Shown one piece after another: positions 29,392 to 38,077 of a DNA stretch of 64,000 nt. Position 1 is the stretch's first letter. Each line of letters starts with the position of its first letter. The notes beneath the pieces are model-generated. The model was not told where the DNA came from. It searched no databases and saw only the letters and a list, made by a program, of their open reading frames with translations. A program made the translations under genes and the position numbers. This DNA is from Chloroflexota bacterium. Lineage in GTDB: Bacteria; Chloroflexota; Anaerolineae; Aggregatilineales; Ch27. The stretch is from contig JAIOAT010000011.1 of NCBI GenBank assembly GCA_019873685.1, positions 19,353-83,352 of the forward strand. The letters run 5' to 3'.

Positions 29392-29946
29392 CTAGCGAGA
29401 TTCAGGGTTTTCCCGGTCGAAAGCCCAGTGTGCCGGGTTGAATAAGATGTACTCCCGGATGGCATTCAGGGCGCGGTCGTTGCGGACGATATGCTCGTAG
29501 TAGTTGCGCTGCCAGATCCGCTTGCCGGGTGTCTGGTGGCAGGCGTTGATCTGGTTGGCGACAGCCGATTTGTAGGAGCGCACGATGGCGCTGAGCGAAC
29601 CGGACTGTACTACGTGTGGGTGGGTTCGTAGGGGCGCAGCATGCTGCGCCCCTACACCATCCCCCTGTGCAGATTCCATCGTGCTATCCGGTGTATCGAT
29701 CAGGATGATCCCGTGAACGTGATTCGGCATCACGACAAATGCGTCCAGTTTCACCGCAGCGAAATGATTCGGGATGGCCTGCCAGCACGCCGCTGCGATC
29801 TCCCCGCACCAGTTACGTTGCATTTCCTCGCCAACAATCTCGCCGAACAGGCAACGGCGTTGATAAGTGCAGATCGTGACAAAATACGCGCCGTTCTGCG
29901 TGTAGTCGTACCCAGCCAGTCGGATTGACCGCCGTCTATGCAGCAT
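29392..29946 (-). mobile_element. REP-associated tyrosine transposase (RAYT, Y1/IS200-like) gene
   Basis: RRRSIRLAGYDYTQNGAYFVTICTYQRR..FVVMPNHVHGIILI..RNYYEHIVRNDRALNAIREYILFNPAHW. Confidence 0.9.
29628..29655. repeat. 28-bp perfect REP-like palindrome within the RAYT gene
   Basis: GTAGGGGCGCAGCATGCTGCGCCCCTAC, verified base by base. Confidence 0.95.
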
Positions 29947-29978
29947 GAATCGGTCTCCCGCTCTATGCTTCGTTACAC

Positions 29979-30779
29979 TTACAGCCGCAGCGCGGCTTCC
30001 ACCGCCAGCCAGAACAGCTTCTCGCGGATGGTGGCGCGGTTGTTCCAGCGACGCGAATCCCATTCCGCGCCGCTGACGTCATCCCCGCCATACAGGATTT
30101 GCCCGAATTCAACGCCCCGGAACTGAGCCACGGCAAAGAACGCCGCCGCTTCCATCTCTACCGTCAGGCAGCCCTCGGCGCGACGGCGGGCGACCTTATC
30201 CGCTGTCTCCCGGAAGATGGCATCGGTGGTCCAGGTCTTGCCTTTCGTATAGTCTACCCCGGCGGCACTCAGGGCAGCTTCAATGGCCGCCACCGCCGCC
30301 GGAGAAGGGCTGACCTCGCGGCCCGGCGGCAGGTAGTGGTAGGACGTACCCTCGTCGCGGACGGCGCTGATCGGCACAACAAGGTGGCCGACGACCAGCT
30401 CGCGCTGCAACACGCCCGCGCCGCCGCAGGCGATAAACTTGCTGACGCCCAGCGCGATCAGTTCCTCAAGGAAGCCCGCCGCCAGCGGCGCGCCTACGCC
30501 GGGATGGCATACCGCCAGCCGCTGCCCTTCGACGATGATCTCGTAGACCGGATTGGGGCCAATCTCGCTGCTCAGGCGGTACAGCAACCGGGCTTTTCCG
30601 TCTCCACAGACAGCGGTGATCACCTCATTGAAGAAGCACAGCACCGCCCGCTCAGGCACATCTCTCCGCGCGATCAGCTTGCCTGGCTCCAGGATGGCCT
30701 GCGGGGCCGGGTCGAATTCCAGAATCGGGTAGGGTTGCTGCACTGCTTTTCCGCCTGCCTTTCCGCCGTGGCTTGCCAC
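29979..30779 (-). CDS. nucleoside phosphorylase (PNP/UDP family)
   Basis: VEGQRLAVCHPGVGAPLAAGFLEELIALGVSKFIACGGAGVL and MEAAAFFAVA; GTG start at 30779 or about 30743, exact start uncertain. Confidence 0.88.
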   Translation of the reverse strand: MASHGGKAGGKAVQQPYPILEFDPAPQAILEPGKLIARRDVPERAVLCFFNEVITAVCGDGKARLLYRLSSEIGPNPVYEIIVEGQRLAVCHPGVGAPLAAGFLEELIALGVSKFIACGGAGVLQRELVVGHLVVPISAVRDEGTSYHYLPPGREVSPSPAAVAAIEAALSAAGVDYTKGKTWTTDAIFRETADKVARRRAEGCLTVEMEAAAFFAVAQFRGVEFGQILYGGDDVSGAEWDSRRWNNRATIREKLFWLAVEAALRL

Positions 30780-30787
30780 AACAAAAA

Positions 30788-30813
30788 CGCTTCTCCTGGT
30801 CAGGGGAGAAGCG
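30788..30813 (-). terminator. intrinsic terminator of the riboswitch expression platform
   Basis: Minus strand CGCTTCTCC...GGAGAAGCG followed by TTTTTGTTG. Confidence 0.85.
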
Positions 30814-30832
30814 CGTACGTGACGGTGTGCGC

Positions 30833-30936
30833 GGTCTCATCTGCCCAGTTGCCTGGTCGGACTTGGCACCTACCCGGCGCTCCGGGGGTTGCCGCGGGTT
30901 CACAGGGCCGTTCCCTCCCCCGCTCGTGATGAGGCG
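30833..30936 (-). promoter_or_regulatory. SAM-I (S-box) riboswitch aptamer
   Basis: Minus strand CTCATCACGAG..GGGGGAGGGAACGGCCCTGTGAACCCGCGGCAACC..CCGGGTAGGTGCCAAGTCC..GATGAG, with P1 pairing CTCATC/GATGAG. Confidence 0.93.
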
Positions 30937-31117
30937 TAATGCCGCTCTATAAGGTTGTGCGGAGCATCGTAGCATACCTGAGCGAAGGCGTCAAGTTTTT
31001 TGTGCCGGTTCGGGTGTGGGCTACCTGACTTGAAGCCTCTGGCGCTTTGCGCCTATAGTGTATCCAGACCGGGGGTTGCCCGGCGCCGGGAATGGGGCGA
31101 AGGATGGAGGGCGGCCT

Positions 31118-34100
31118 GTGACAAGAGCAAGCAGGATCTGGGCGCGGCTCCGGTGGGCGGCTCTGGTGGCATGCCTGACCGGGTTAACGTTGCCGGTACT
31201 GGCCCAGGGGGACGGAACGCCGTCCGCGCAAGGGGTGCACGTGGTTGGCGGGATGGGGGGCCTCACGCGGGCGATGGTCGCGCTGCCCGATGGGGTACTG
31301 CTGGCGGAAGGCGATGCGCTCCTGCAGCTGGACGAGACGGGTAGAACGCTGCGGCGTGTGCAACCGGGGCGGGGGCAGGTGCAGGACCTGGCCGTGCATG
31401 GCGGAATGGTTTACCTGCTGACCGAACAGGGTCTGGCTCTGCTGGAGGTGACTGATCTGACGGAACGCAGCTTCCTCTCCGGTGGCGGGCAGGCGCTGGC
31501 TGTCAGCGATCTTGCCGTCTACGTGGCGGCCCGGCAGGCCGGAATCCGGGTTGCGGTGTTTGACCGGCGCGATGGCCTGCGCGGGCCGTGGCGCGAGATC
31601 GTGACCGCGGCTGCTGCTCGCGATTTGGCGGTTGATCCATCCGGGCGGGCGCTTTTTGTGGCGCTGGGCGAAGCTGGCGTGGCTCTCTACGATCTGGCTG
31701 ACCCCGCCCAGCCACGACTGGCGGCTCAACTGGCTGAGGCCGTACCGGCCCGCACAGTGACCATCGAGGCCGGGCGGCTGCTGGTCGGCTGCGACTACCG
31801 CCTGCTGATCTATGGCCTGACTGATCCGCTCATGCCGCGCCTGCTGAGCACGTACGACCCTCTCCATGATGGTGTCGATGTGTTGCTGCGCCGGGAATGG
31901 GCTTATGTCGCCGACCGCGCCAGTGGCCTGAAGCGCTACGCCGTCGCCGACCTGCGGACGGTGCGCCTGGTTGATGCAGTGTGGCCGGGGCCAGTCTATG
32001 CCCTGGCCGATGACGAGCGTTATGTCTACGCGGCGGCGGGTCGGGAGGGGGTGTTGCTCTTTGATGCCGGGCATCCTGATGCGCTGGCGTTGCGGGCGCG
32101 GGTAGCTCTCCCCGGACAGGCCGTGGCGGTTGCGCTGGGCGGAGACGCAGCCAATCGCTGGGTAGTCGCAGGGATGGCGGAGACCGGCCTGGCGGTGATT
32201 GACTGGCGGAACGCGGATCATCCTGTTGTGCGGGCGACGCTGGCGCTGGGGGGGACGGTGCGCGATCTGGCCGTGCGCGACGCGATCGGCGTGGCGGCGC
32301 TGGAAGAGGGCGAGGTTGTTCTGATCAGTCTGGCCCGGCGGGAGTCGCCGCGGATTATCGCCCGCCTGTCGCTTGGTGGGATGCCACAGGCGATTGCCGT
32401 TGATGGCGTGCTGGCTTATGTTGCCGCCGGGGAGGCCGGGCTGTATGTGCTGGATACGACTCGCCCGCTGGCTCCGATAGTGCTTGGCCACCTCCCACCG
32501 CCGCAGGAAGCCCCCTCAGTGACCGGCGTGACGCTGGAAGGCGGCAAGCGCCTTTACCTGAGCGCGGGTGCGGCGCTGGTCATCGTTGATGTGGACGCGC
32601 CGAACGATCCACAACCGCTGGCCATCCTCCCGATTCCGGCGCAAGCGACGGCGGCCCGCAACTTCATCGTCTATGCGGTGGGCGGCCCGGCTTTGACCAC
32701 GGTCAATGCGTCTTCCAGCAATGCGCCGGAAGTGCTGGGGCGTTACCTCGCCGTCGAGGCAATCCGCGCTGTTGCCGGGCGTGGCGATCGCGTCTGGCTG
32801 GCCGGGGAGGGTGCTGGCGCGGCTGCAGTGGGGCTGGCGCTGGATGCTGCTGGCAGGCCGCAGGAATTGCTGGCGGCAGGCCGGGGAGGTCAGGGGGCGG
32901 CATTGGACTGGATGGCGGACGGCACGCCGTTGCTGGCGCAATCCGATGGGACGCTGCTGCGGCTGGACGGGGCGAGGCCGGTGACGTTACGGATCGGGTT
33001 GTCGCCGGGACTGGCTCTGACTAGCGCCGGAGACGGGCAGCTGGCGCTGGGCGGGCAGGGCTGGGCTGTGCTGGATGTGGCTGACCCGTTGCGCCCGGTT
33101 GTCCTGCAAACAGGAGATGCGCCGGGTGGGATCGAGAGCGTGGTCAGCGCCGGGTCGACAACCTTTCTGGCGCTGGGTGAGCAGGGCATCCAGGCAGTCG
33201 GGGCGCGGGCAGGGCACTGGCAGCCCGATACCACCGCCGGAGCCACGCGCCAGCTGGCGGTTGAAGGCAGGTTCCTCTATGCAGCAGAAGACGGGCCAGG
33301 GCAGGGGGGAAGTCTGCGGGTCCTGGCGACGGATCCGCTGGGGACGGTGACAGCAGTGCCTCTGCCGGGGCCGGCGCAGCGCGTTGCCATCAGCGAGGGG
33401 CGAGCCTATGCAGGGTATCGGAACGGTGTGAACGGCGCGGGTGGGCTGGCGGTGATCGACGTGAGCGCGCCGACGGCTGGTCTGGAACTGGCCGGGCAGG
33501 TGGCAGTACCAGCGGACGATCTGGCGGTTTTGCCGGATGGCCGCATTGTTTACGGTGTGCACGGAACCACTTTGAGTGTGTTTGACGTGACTGCGTGGCC
33601 AACGCTGCGGATCGCCAGTACCGTCACATTGCCGGTTCCGGCGTCCCGGCTGGTCCTGCTGGATACCCGCTATCTGGCCGCCCTGCAACCCGGTCAGAGT
33701 GGCCTGTTGCTGGACCTGCGTGATCCCTGGCAGCCGATCCCGGTGGTGGCGCTGCCGGTTGGTGTGCTGGATGCTGCCGGAGGATCAGCGGCGCTGTACC
33801 TGGCTGCAGGTGATAGCGGTGTGCAGGTCGCATCGCTGGCGACGCTGGTCGATCTCCCGGCGCGATCAGTCACGTTCGATCCGGCTCCCGCGACGGCGTT
33901 GGGGGTGGCGGGCCGCTGGCTCTATGCCGTCGGCGGGGGGAAGCTGCGGCTGTATGATCTGACCGATCCGCTGGCTCCGGCGCTGGCGGCGTCTGTCGAC
34001 CTGCCGGGCACGGCGGCAGATCGGCTGGTGGTCCGTGAGACGCGCCGGGATGGCTGCTGGCTGTACCTGAGCGCGGCGGATGGCGTCCAGGCCGTTCACC

Positions 34101-35239
34101 ATGCGGCGGATGGTTCCCTGATCGGGCCGCTGCTGTTGGTCAACGGGAGCGGCCAACCGCTGGCAGCAGCGGAGTCCTGGCTATACCTGGGTGGTGCGGA
34201 TCGGGCGCTGTACGCTGCCCTGCTGGCGGATCCGGCGGCTATCGACTGGCGGATCGCTTACCCGCTGGCGGCAGGGCGTCCGCGGGCAGTGGCAGCCTGG
34301 GATAATCGTGTTCTGGTAGCGTCCGGGGAAGGTATCACCGCGTTGACGTGGGCGACAACGACCGCCAGGCCGCCGAGTTTGCTCAGCCTGCTGGAAGGGT
34401 TGCCCGCTGCGCCGCAGAGCCTGGTCACCGGGGAGGATCGCCTGTGGATGGCGGGCGAAGGGTTGCTCTGGCAGGTCGATGTTCGCGACCCTGCCGCGCC
34501 ATCGCTGGGCTGGACATTGAGTCTCCCTGGCGCGGGCGGCAGTCTGGCGGTGTTGCCGGAAGCCAGTCGGCTGGTGGTAGCCGCCGGGCAGTGCGGTCTG
34601 TGGCTGCTGGACGTGAGCGGGGAGTCGCCGCACATCGCTGGCTGGTGGCGCGGGGAGACTGTTGAGGCGGTGGCAGCCGTTGGCAAGACCGTGGCGGCGC
34701 TGGGGGAGGGCAGCCTGACGCTGTTGCAGGTGGAACCGGACGCCTCCGTGACTCTGCCGCTGGCGTCGGCTCCCTGGCCGCCGGATGGGGCAGTCGGGAT
34801 TGCCGGGGAGGCGCTGACCCTGCGCTGGGAACTGCCGCCTGAGCCGTGCAGCGCCTGGCGCTATGAGGTCTGGCTGGCCACTGGCGATGGTCCCTTTGTC
34901 CGGCTGGAGGCCGTCGAGGGCGCGCGGGTTGACGTCCCGGCGCTCCCGGCTGGCGTGGAAGTCACCTGGCGGGTCGATACGATCGCGGTATCGGGAGAAG
35001 TGCGAACAGGGTCGCCCTGGCGCTTTCAGACTGGCCCGCTGGCGACTGTGGAGTCTGGCAGTGTGCTGGCCCTGCCGGTTCTGGAAGCGACGCAGGTGCT
35101 GCAACCCGATCCCGGAGGTGTTCTAGCAGCAACGGGGCTGGATGCGCGGCAATTGCTCCCGGCGCTGGTTGGCGGCCTCCTGTTGGAAGCGGCGCTGGTG
35201 GTAGGGCTGCTGTGGTGGTGGCGGCGCGGGCGGCGCTGA
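31118..35239 (+). CDS. large secreted LVIVD/beta-propeller-like repeat protein with C-terminal TM anchor
   Basis: Signal peptide, many VYVAD/LRVLDVTDPLAP-type repeats, C-terminal LLPALVGGLLLEAALVVGLLWWWRRGRR; GTG start after GGAGGG. Confidence 0.85.
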   Translation: MTRASRIWARLRWAALVACLTGLTLPVLAQGDGTPSAQGVHVVGGMGGLTRAMVALPDGVLLAEGDALLQLDETGRTLRRVQPGRGQVQDLAVHGGMVYLLTEQGLALLEVTDLTERSFLSGGGQALAVSDLAVYVAARQAGIRVAVFDRRDGLRGPWREIVTAAAARDLAVDPSGRALFVALGEAGVALYDLADPAQPRLAAQLAEAVPARTVTIEAGRLLVGCDYRLLIYGLTDPLMPRLLSTYDPLHDGVDVLLRREWAYVADRASGLKRYAVADLRTVRLVDAVWPGPVYALADDERYVYAAAGREGVLLFDAGHPDALALRARVALPGQAVAVALGGDAANRWVVAGMAETGLAVIDWRNADHPVVRATLALGGTVRDLAVRDAIGVAALEEGEVVLISLARRESPRIIARLSLGGMPQAIAVDGVLAYVAAGEAGLYVLDTTRPLAPIVLGHLPPPQEAPSVTGVTLEGGKRLYLSAGAALVIVDVDAPNDPQPLAILPIPAQATAARNFIVYAVGGPALTTVNASSSNAPEVLGRYLAVEAIRAVAGRGDRVWLAGEGAGAAAVGLALDAAGRPQELLAAGRGGQGAALDWMADGTPLLAQSDGTLLRLDGARPVTLRIGLSPGLALTSAGDGQLALGGQGWAVLDVADPLRPVVLQTGDAPGGIESVVSAGSTTFLALGEQGIQAVGARAGHWQPDTTAGATRQLAVEGRFLYAAEDGPGQGGSLRVLATDPLGTVTAVPLPGPAQRVAISEGRAYAGYRNGVNGAGGLAVIDVSAPTAGLELAGQVAVPADDLAVLPDGRIVYGVHGTTLSVFDVTAWPTLRIASTVTLPVPASRLVLLDTRYLAALQPGQSGLLLDLRDPWQPIPVVALPVGVLDAAGGSAALYLAAGDSGVQVASLATLVDLPARSVTFDPAPATALGVAGRWLYAVGGGKLRLYDLTDPLAPALAASVDLPGTAADRLVVRETRRDGCWLYLSAADGVQAVHHAADGSLIGPLLLVNGSGQPLAAAESWLYLGGADRALYAALLADPAAIDWRIAYPLAAGRPRAVAAWDNRVLVASGEGITALTWATTTARPPSLLSLLEGLPAAPQSLVTGEDRLWMAGEGLLWQVDVRDPAAPSLGWTLSLPGAGGSLAVLPEASRLVVAAGQCGLWLLDVSGESPHIAGWWRGETVEAVAAVGKTVAALGEGSLTLLQVEPDASVTLPLASAPWPPDGAVGIAGEALTLRWELPPEPCSAWRYEVWLATGDGPFVRLEAVEGARVDVPALPAGVEVTWRVDTIAVSGEVRTGSPWRFQTGPLATVESGSVLALPVLEATQVLQPDPGGVLAATGLDARQLLPALVGGLLLEAALVVGLLWWWRRGRR

Positions 35240-35258
35240 GGGGCAACAAAACACCCGC

Positions 35259-35310
35259 CGCGGCGGGTGCTGGCAGCTCCACAGGTAGGACTCGAACCTA
35301 AAACCCATTG
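35259..35310. repeat. displaced copy of tRNA-Asn 3' end (putative att site)
   Basis: 52 bp direct repeat of 36282-36333 with 2 mismatches; flanked by terminator-like ACCCGCCGCGGCGGGTGTTTT on the minus strand. Confidence 0.9.
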
Positions 35311-35541
35311 ACGCGGACCCAGCGGAAGCACTTGTGAATGACGGGCGCTGCGGTCTTGTCAAGAAACCAAACGTAGGCAGGAGCAGTTTCGCAGTACGCT
35401 GTCGGTGCGCACCAAATGATTAGCATGCTGGGTGTGACGGATATTTTTTGTTTTGTCAATCCTTATTGCCATTAGACAGAACTTATGCTTAACTAAGAAT
35501 GTATACTGATTACTGAATAAGTTGTCAAGAAAGGTATCACT

Positions 35542-36081
35542 ATGAGACAACTAGCGCTTGTGATCTCGTTGCTGGTATTCCTGGTCTTCGGCGGCTCAAC
35601 ACTACTGGCTCAGGAGCCGCCCCTGGCCTGCAGCCAGGAAGACCTGACGGCCACTATTGAGGCCATCGCCGCATCGCTGGCAGATGCGCAGGCCGCACTG
35701 GCAAACGATCCAGCACGCGCTGTGATGTTGTTGCAAGGAGTGGGTCGCACTGCGGAGCGACAGCAAGCGGCGTGCTCCGGCCTTGCCTGGAGCGGTGAGG
35801 AGGACTTCAATAATATTGTCGAGGCAGAGCTGGAAAAGGGGGTTTACATCCTTGAATATGAGTTCACTGGCGCCGAAGGCCATGCGCTCGGTGGCATTAT
35901 GACTATTGGGTTCTCGAACTTGGTAGGAATTAGGAATCCGATGGGTCTATTGGAGATGAATGATCCTGGTGAGACTAGTTCCGGGCGCACGCGGATCAAC
36001 ATCTACGACAGTGGCCCGCATCTGATCGAGTTGGATATTTCTGGCACTAGTGCTTGGAAAGCATGGCTCTATAGACCGTAA
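35542..36081 (+). CDS. secreted hypothetical protein
   Basis: 179-aa ORF with signal peptide MRQLALVISLLVFLVFGGSTLLA; inside the island. Confidence 0.7.
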   Translation: MRQLALVISLLVFLVFGGSTLLAQEPPLACSQEDLTATIEAIAASLADAQAALANDPARAVMLLQGVGRTAERQQAACSGLAWSGEEDFNNIVEAELEKGVYILEYEFTGAEGHALGGIMTIGFSNLVGIRNPMGLLEMNDPGETSSGRTRINIYDSGPHLIELDISGTSAWKAWLYRP

Positions 36082-36227
36082 GGATCAAGTTCTGCCGAAG
36101 ATTCCGTCGCTTCTTGTGCTGGTGGCGAGGGAAATCTGCTGCATGGCGGACATCGATTACGGTGCTTTGGCCAAGATATTTTCCCAGCTATGAACATCAA
36201 AACGGAGAACTGCTGGGGAATCAACAT

Positions 36228-36291
36228 GGGCTACCCAGCTGAGGGTAGCCCGACGCTTTACCCGCCGCGATGCAGACGCATCGCGGCGGGT
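36228..36291. other. two perfect hairpins at the island/tRNA boundary
   Basis: GGGCTACCC/GGGTAGCCC (36228-36251) and 14-bp stem ACCCGCCGCGATGC/GCATCGCGGCGGGT (36260-36291). Confidence 0.8.
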
Positions 36292-36299
36292 GCTGGCAG

Positions 36300-36372
36300 C
36301 TCCACAGGTAGGACTCGAACCTACAACCCATCGGTTAACAGCCGATTGCTCTGCCGATTGAGCTACTGTGGA
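36300..36372 (-). tRNA. tRNA-Asn (GTT)
   Basis: Cloverleaf TCCACAG..AGCTCAATCGGCAGAGC..GGCTGTTAACC..GTAGGTTCGAGTCCTAC..CTGTGGA; anticodon at 36337-36339. Confidence 0.96.
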
Positions 36373-36739
36373 AGATTGTGCCAGCATGATACCAATCGGC
36401 CCGGTCGTTGTCAAGCATGAATCGGCCCTGCAGACCGGGTTTGCCCCTGCATTTTGAGCGGAAAATTCCCTTCATGGGGTTGGGAAAAATGCCTGTTTCG
36501 CGTAGAATATAGGGGTCAGGTCTGGGAGCGTTGGGCTAGCGCATCCCCTTCAAAGAAGGGAACAATGTATGCCCGGCCTCCGGGCAGGCGATGACTGACT
36601 CCGCTGGCAGGCTGGTGTGGTTCTGAAAAGAGGCGGCCGCCGGGGATTCGGAATTGACTGCCCTGCCTGACTATGATACACTTTGGCGCTGAGGCGCCGT
36701 TTATCCGGCCCTTTTATTAGTTAGCGAGGGAATAAAGCA

Positions 36740-37267
36740 ATAGGCGCGACACAGTACCGCATAAATCAGGAAATTCGGGCTCGCGAGGTGCGCCTGATCA
36801 CGGAGGACAACGAGAACATCGGTGTCGTGCCCACCCGTGACGCCCTGGAACGGGCCATCCGCGTCGGCCTCGACCTGGTCGAGGTAGCTCCGAACGCGGA
36901 GCCGCCGGTTTGCCGGATCATGGATTTTGGCAAGTTCCAGTACGCCCGCGCTAAGAAGGAACGCGAAGCCCGCCGGCAGCAAAAGCAGATCGAGGTTAAG
37001 GAGATTCGGCTCCGCCCCAAGACCTCTGACCATCACCTGGAGATCAAGGTGCGCAGCGCGCGCCGCTGGCTGAGTGAAGGCATGAAGGTCAAGGTCCGCA
37101 TCCAGTTCCGCGCCCGCGAGATCACCTACCCGGAGATCGGGCGCGAGATGCTGGATCAGATCGCCGGGGCGGTGGACGACATCGCTATTGTGGAGCAGCA
37201 GCCCAGCATGGAAGGGGCAACCATGTTGATGGTGCTGGCTCCGTCACCGGACAAGAAAAAGAAGTAA
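36740..37267 (+). CDS. infC: translation initiation factor IF-3, probable AUA start
   Basis: (M)GATQYRINQEIRAREVRLITEDNENIGVVPTRDAL; frame closes upstream at TAG 36722-36724 with no ATG/GTG/TTG before GTG 36788; GAGGG at 36726-36730. Confidence 0.9.
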   Translation: MGATQYRINQEIRAREVRLITEDNENIGVVPTRDALERAIRVGLDLVEVAPNAEPPVCRIMDFGKFQYARAKKEREARRQQKQIEVKEIRLRPKTSDHHLEIKVRSARRWLSEGMKVKVRIQFRAREITYPEIGREMLDQIAGAVDDIAIVEQQPSMEGATMLMVLAPSPDKKKK

Positions 37268-37293
37268 TCGCCACGCAAGCAGGGGAGCACTTC

Positions 37294-37539
37294 GTGACCA
37301 AGAAGACCAAGAAGTTCAAACTGAAGACGTACAAGGCAGCCTCCAAGCGCTTTCGCGTCACGGGCACCGGCAAGATCATGCGCACCAAGGGCGGCAAGAG
37401 CCACCTGCGCCGTCGCCGTTCCAAGCGCACCAAGCAGATGTTGGACCGCATGCAGGAAGTGACGACCGGCGGCGAGCGCCGTCGTATCAGCCGGCTGGCC
37501 CCGTACATGAGCAAGTTCCGGGCTAACCCGCCCGGCTGA
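37294..37539 (+). CDS. rpmI: 50S ribosomal protein L35
   Basis: KLKTYKAASKRFRVTGTGKIMR..SHLRRRRSKRTKQ. Confidence 0.95.
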   Translation: MTKKTKKFKLKTYKAASKRFRVTGTGKIMRTKGGKSHLRRRRSKRTKQMLDRMQEVTTGGERRRISRLAPYMSKFRANPPG

Positions 37540-37625
37540 TCGGGCCGGGAGCCGCGACCATCGAACGACCTTGATCATCAGACCCGCGCCGCTGGGCCGG
37601 GTCATGTTTTGCAGGAGAAAAGACC

Positions 37626-37970
37626 GTGCGCGTAAAGAGAGGCTACACTTCCCGCCAGCGCCATAAGAAGGTGCTCAAGCGGACTGAAGGGCAGTGGGGG
37701 ACCAAGCATCGCCTGTTCCGTCGGGCCAATGAGGCCATGATGAAGAGCCTGTGGTACAGCTACCGCGACCGCCGCAACCGCCGGCGCGACCTGCGGAGCC
37801 TGTGGATCACCCGCATCAACGCCGCGGCTCGCCTCAATGGTCTGAGCTACAGCCGGCTGATGCACGGCCTCCGCCAGGCGCAGATCGATCTGGACCGCAA
37901 GGTGCTGGCTGACATCGCTGTGCGCGATCCGCAGACCTTCACCCACATTGTGGAAGCTGCCCGCAGCTAG
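37626..37970 (+). CDS. rplT: 50S ribosomal protein L20
   Basis: [49 protein letters not shown]. Confidence 0.96.
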   Translation: MRVKRGYTSRQRHKKVLKRTEGQWGTKHRLFRRANEAMMKSLWYSYRDRRNRRRDLRSLWITRINAAARLNGLSYSRLMHGLRQAQIDLDRKVLADIAVRDPQTFTHIVEAARS

Positions 37971-38077
37971 GCGGACTGCGCCAGCGGGGCGCCCTGCGCC
38001 AACGAGACGAGGTTCCGCCGACGGGCCTCGTTTTGTTTTCCAGGCCCGGCGCAGGATAACGGGGGATGGGAGGGCCT

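Noticed and set aside
31184-32491. Long minus-strand ORF (435 aa) opposite the LVIVD protein; similar long antisense ORFs opposite many genes (739-1959, 12100-13431, 57791-59008)
   Set aside because: Typical GC-rich codon-phase artefacts: the opposite strand encodes recognisable proteins, and these translations are Arg/Gln/His-rich with no motifs.
35123-35362. Possible integrase C-terminal remnant overlapping the displaced tRNA end
   Set aside because: Translations around the repeat show no tyrosine-recombinase motifs (R-H-R-Y).
36157-36414. ORF on minus strand (STVAQSAEQSAVNRWVVGSSPTCGAASTRR...)
   Set aside because: It is a translation of the tRNA-Asn gene, not a protein-coding gene.
36465-36735. 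L20-type autoregulatory leader ahead of infC-rpmI-rplT
   Set aside because: Several hairpins are possible, but I could not identify the conserved L20-binding features by eye; needs a covariance-model scan.
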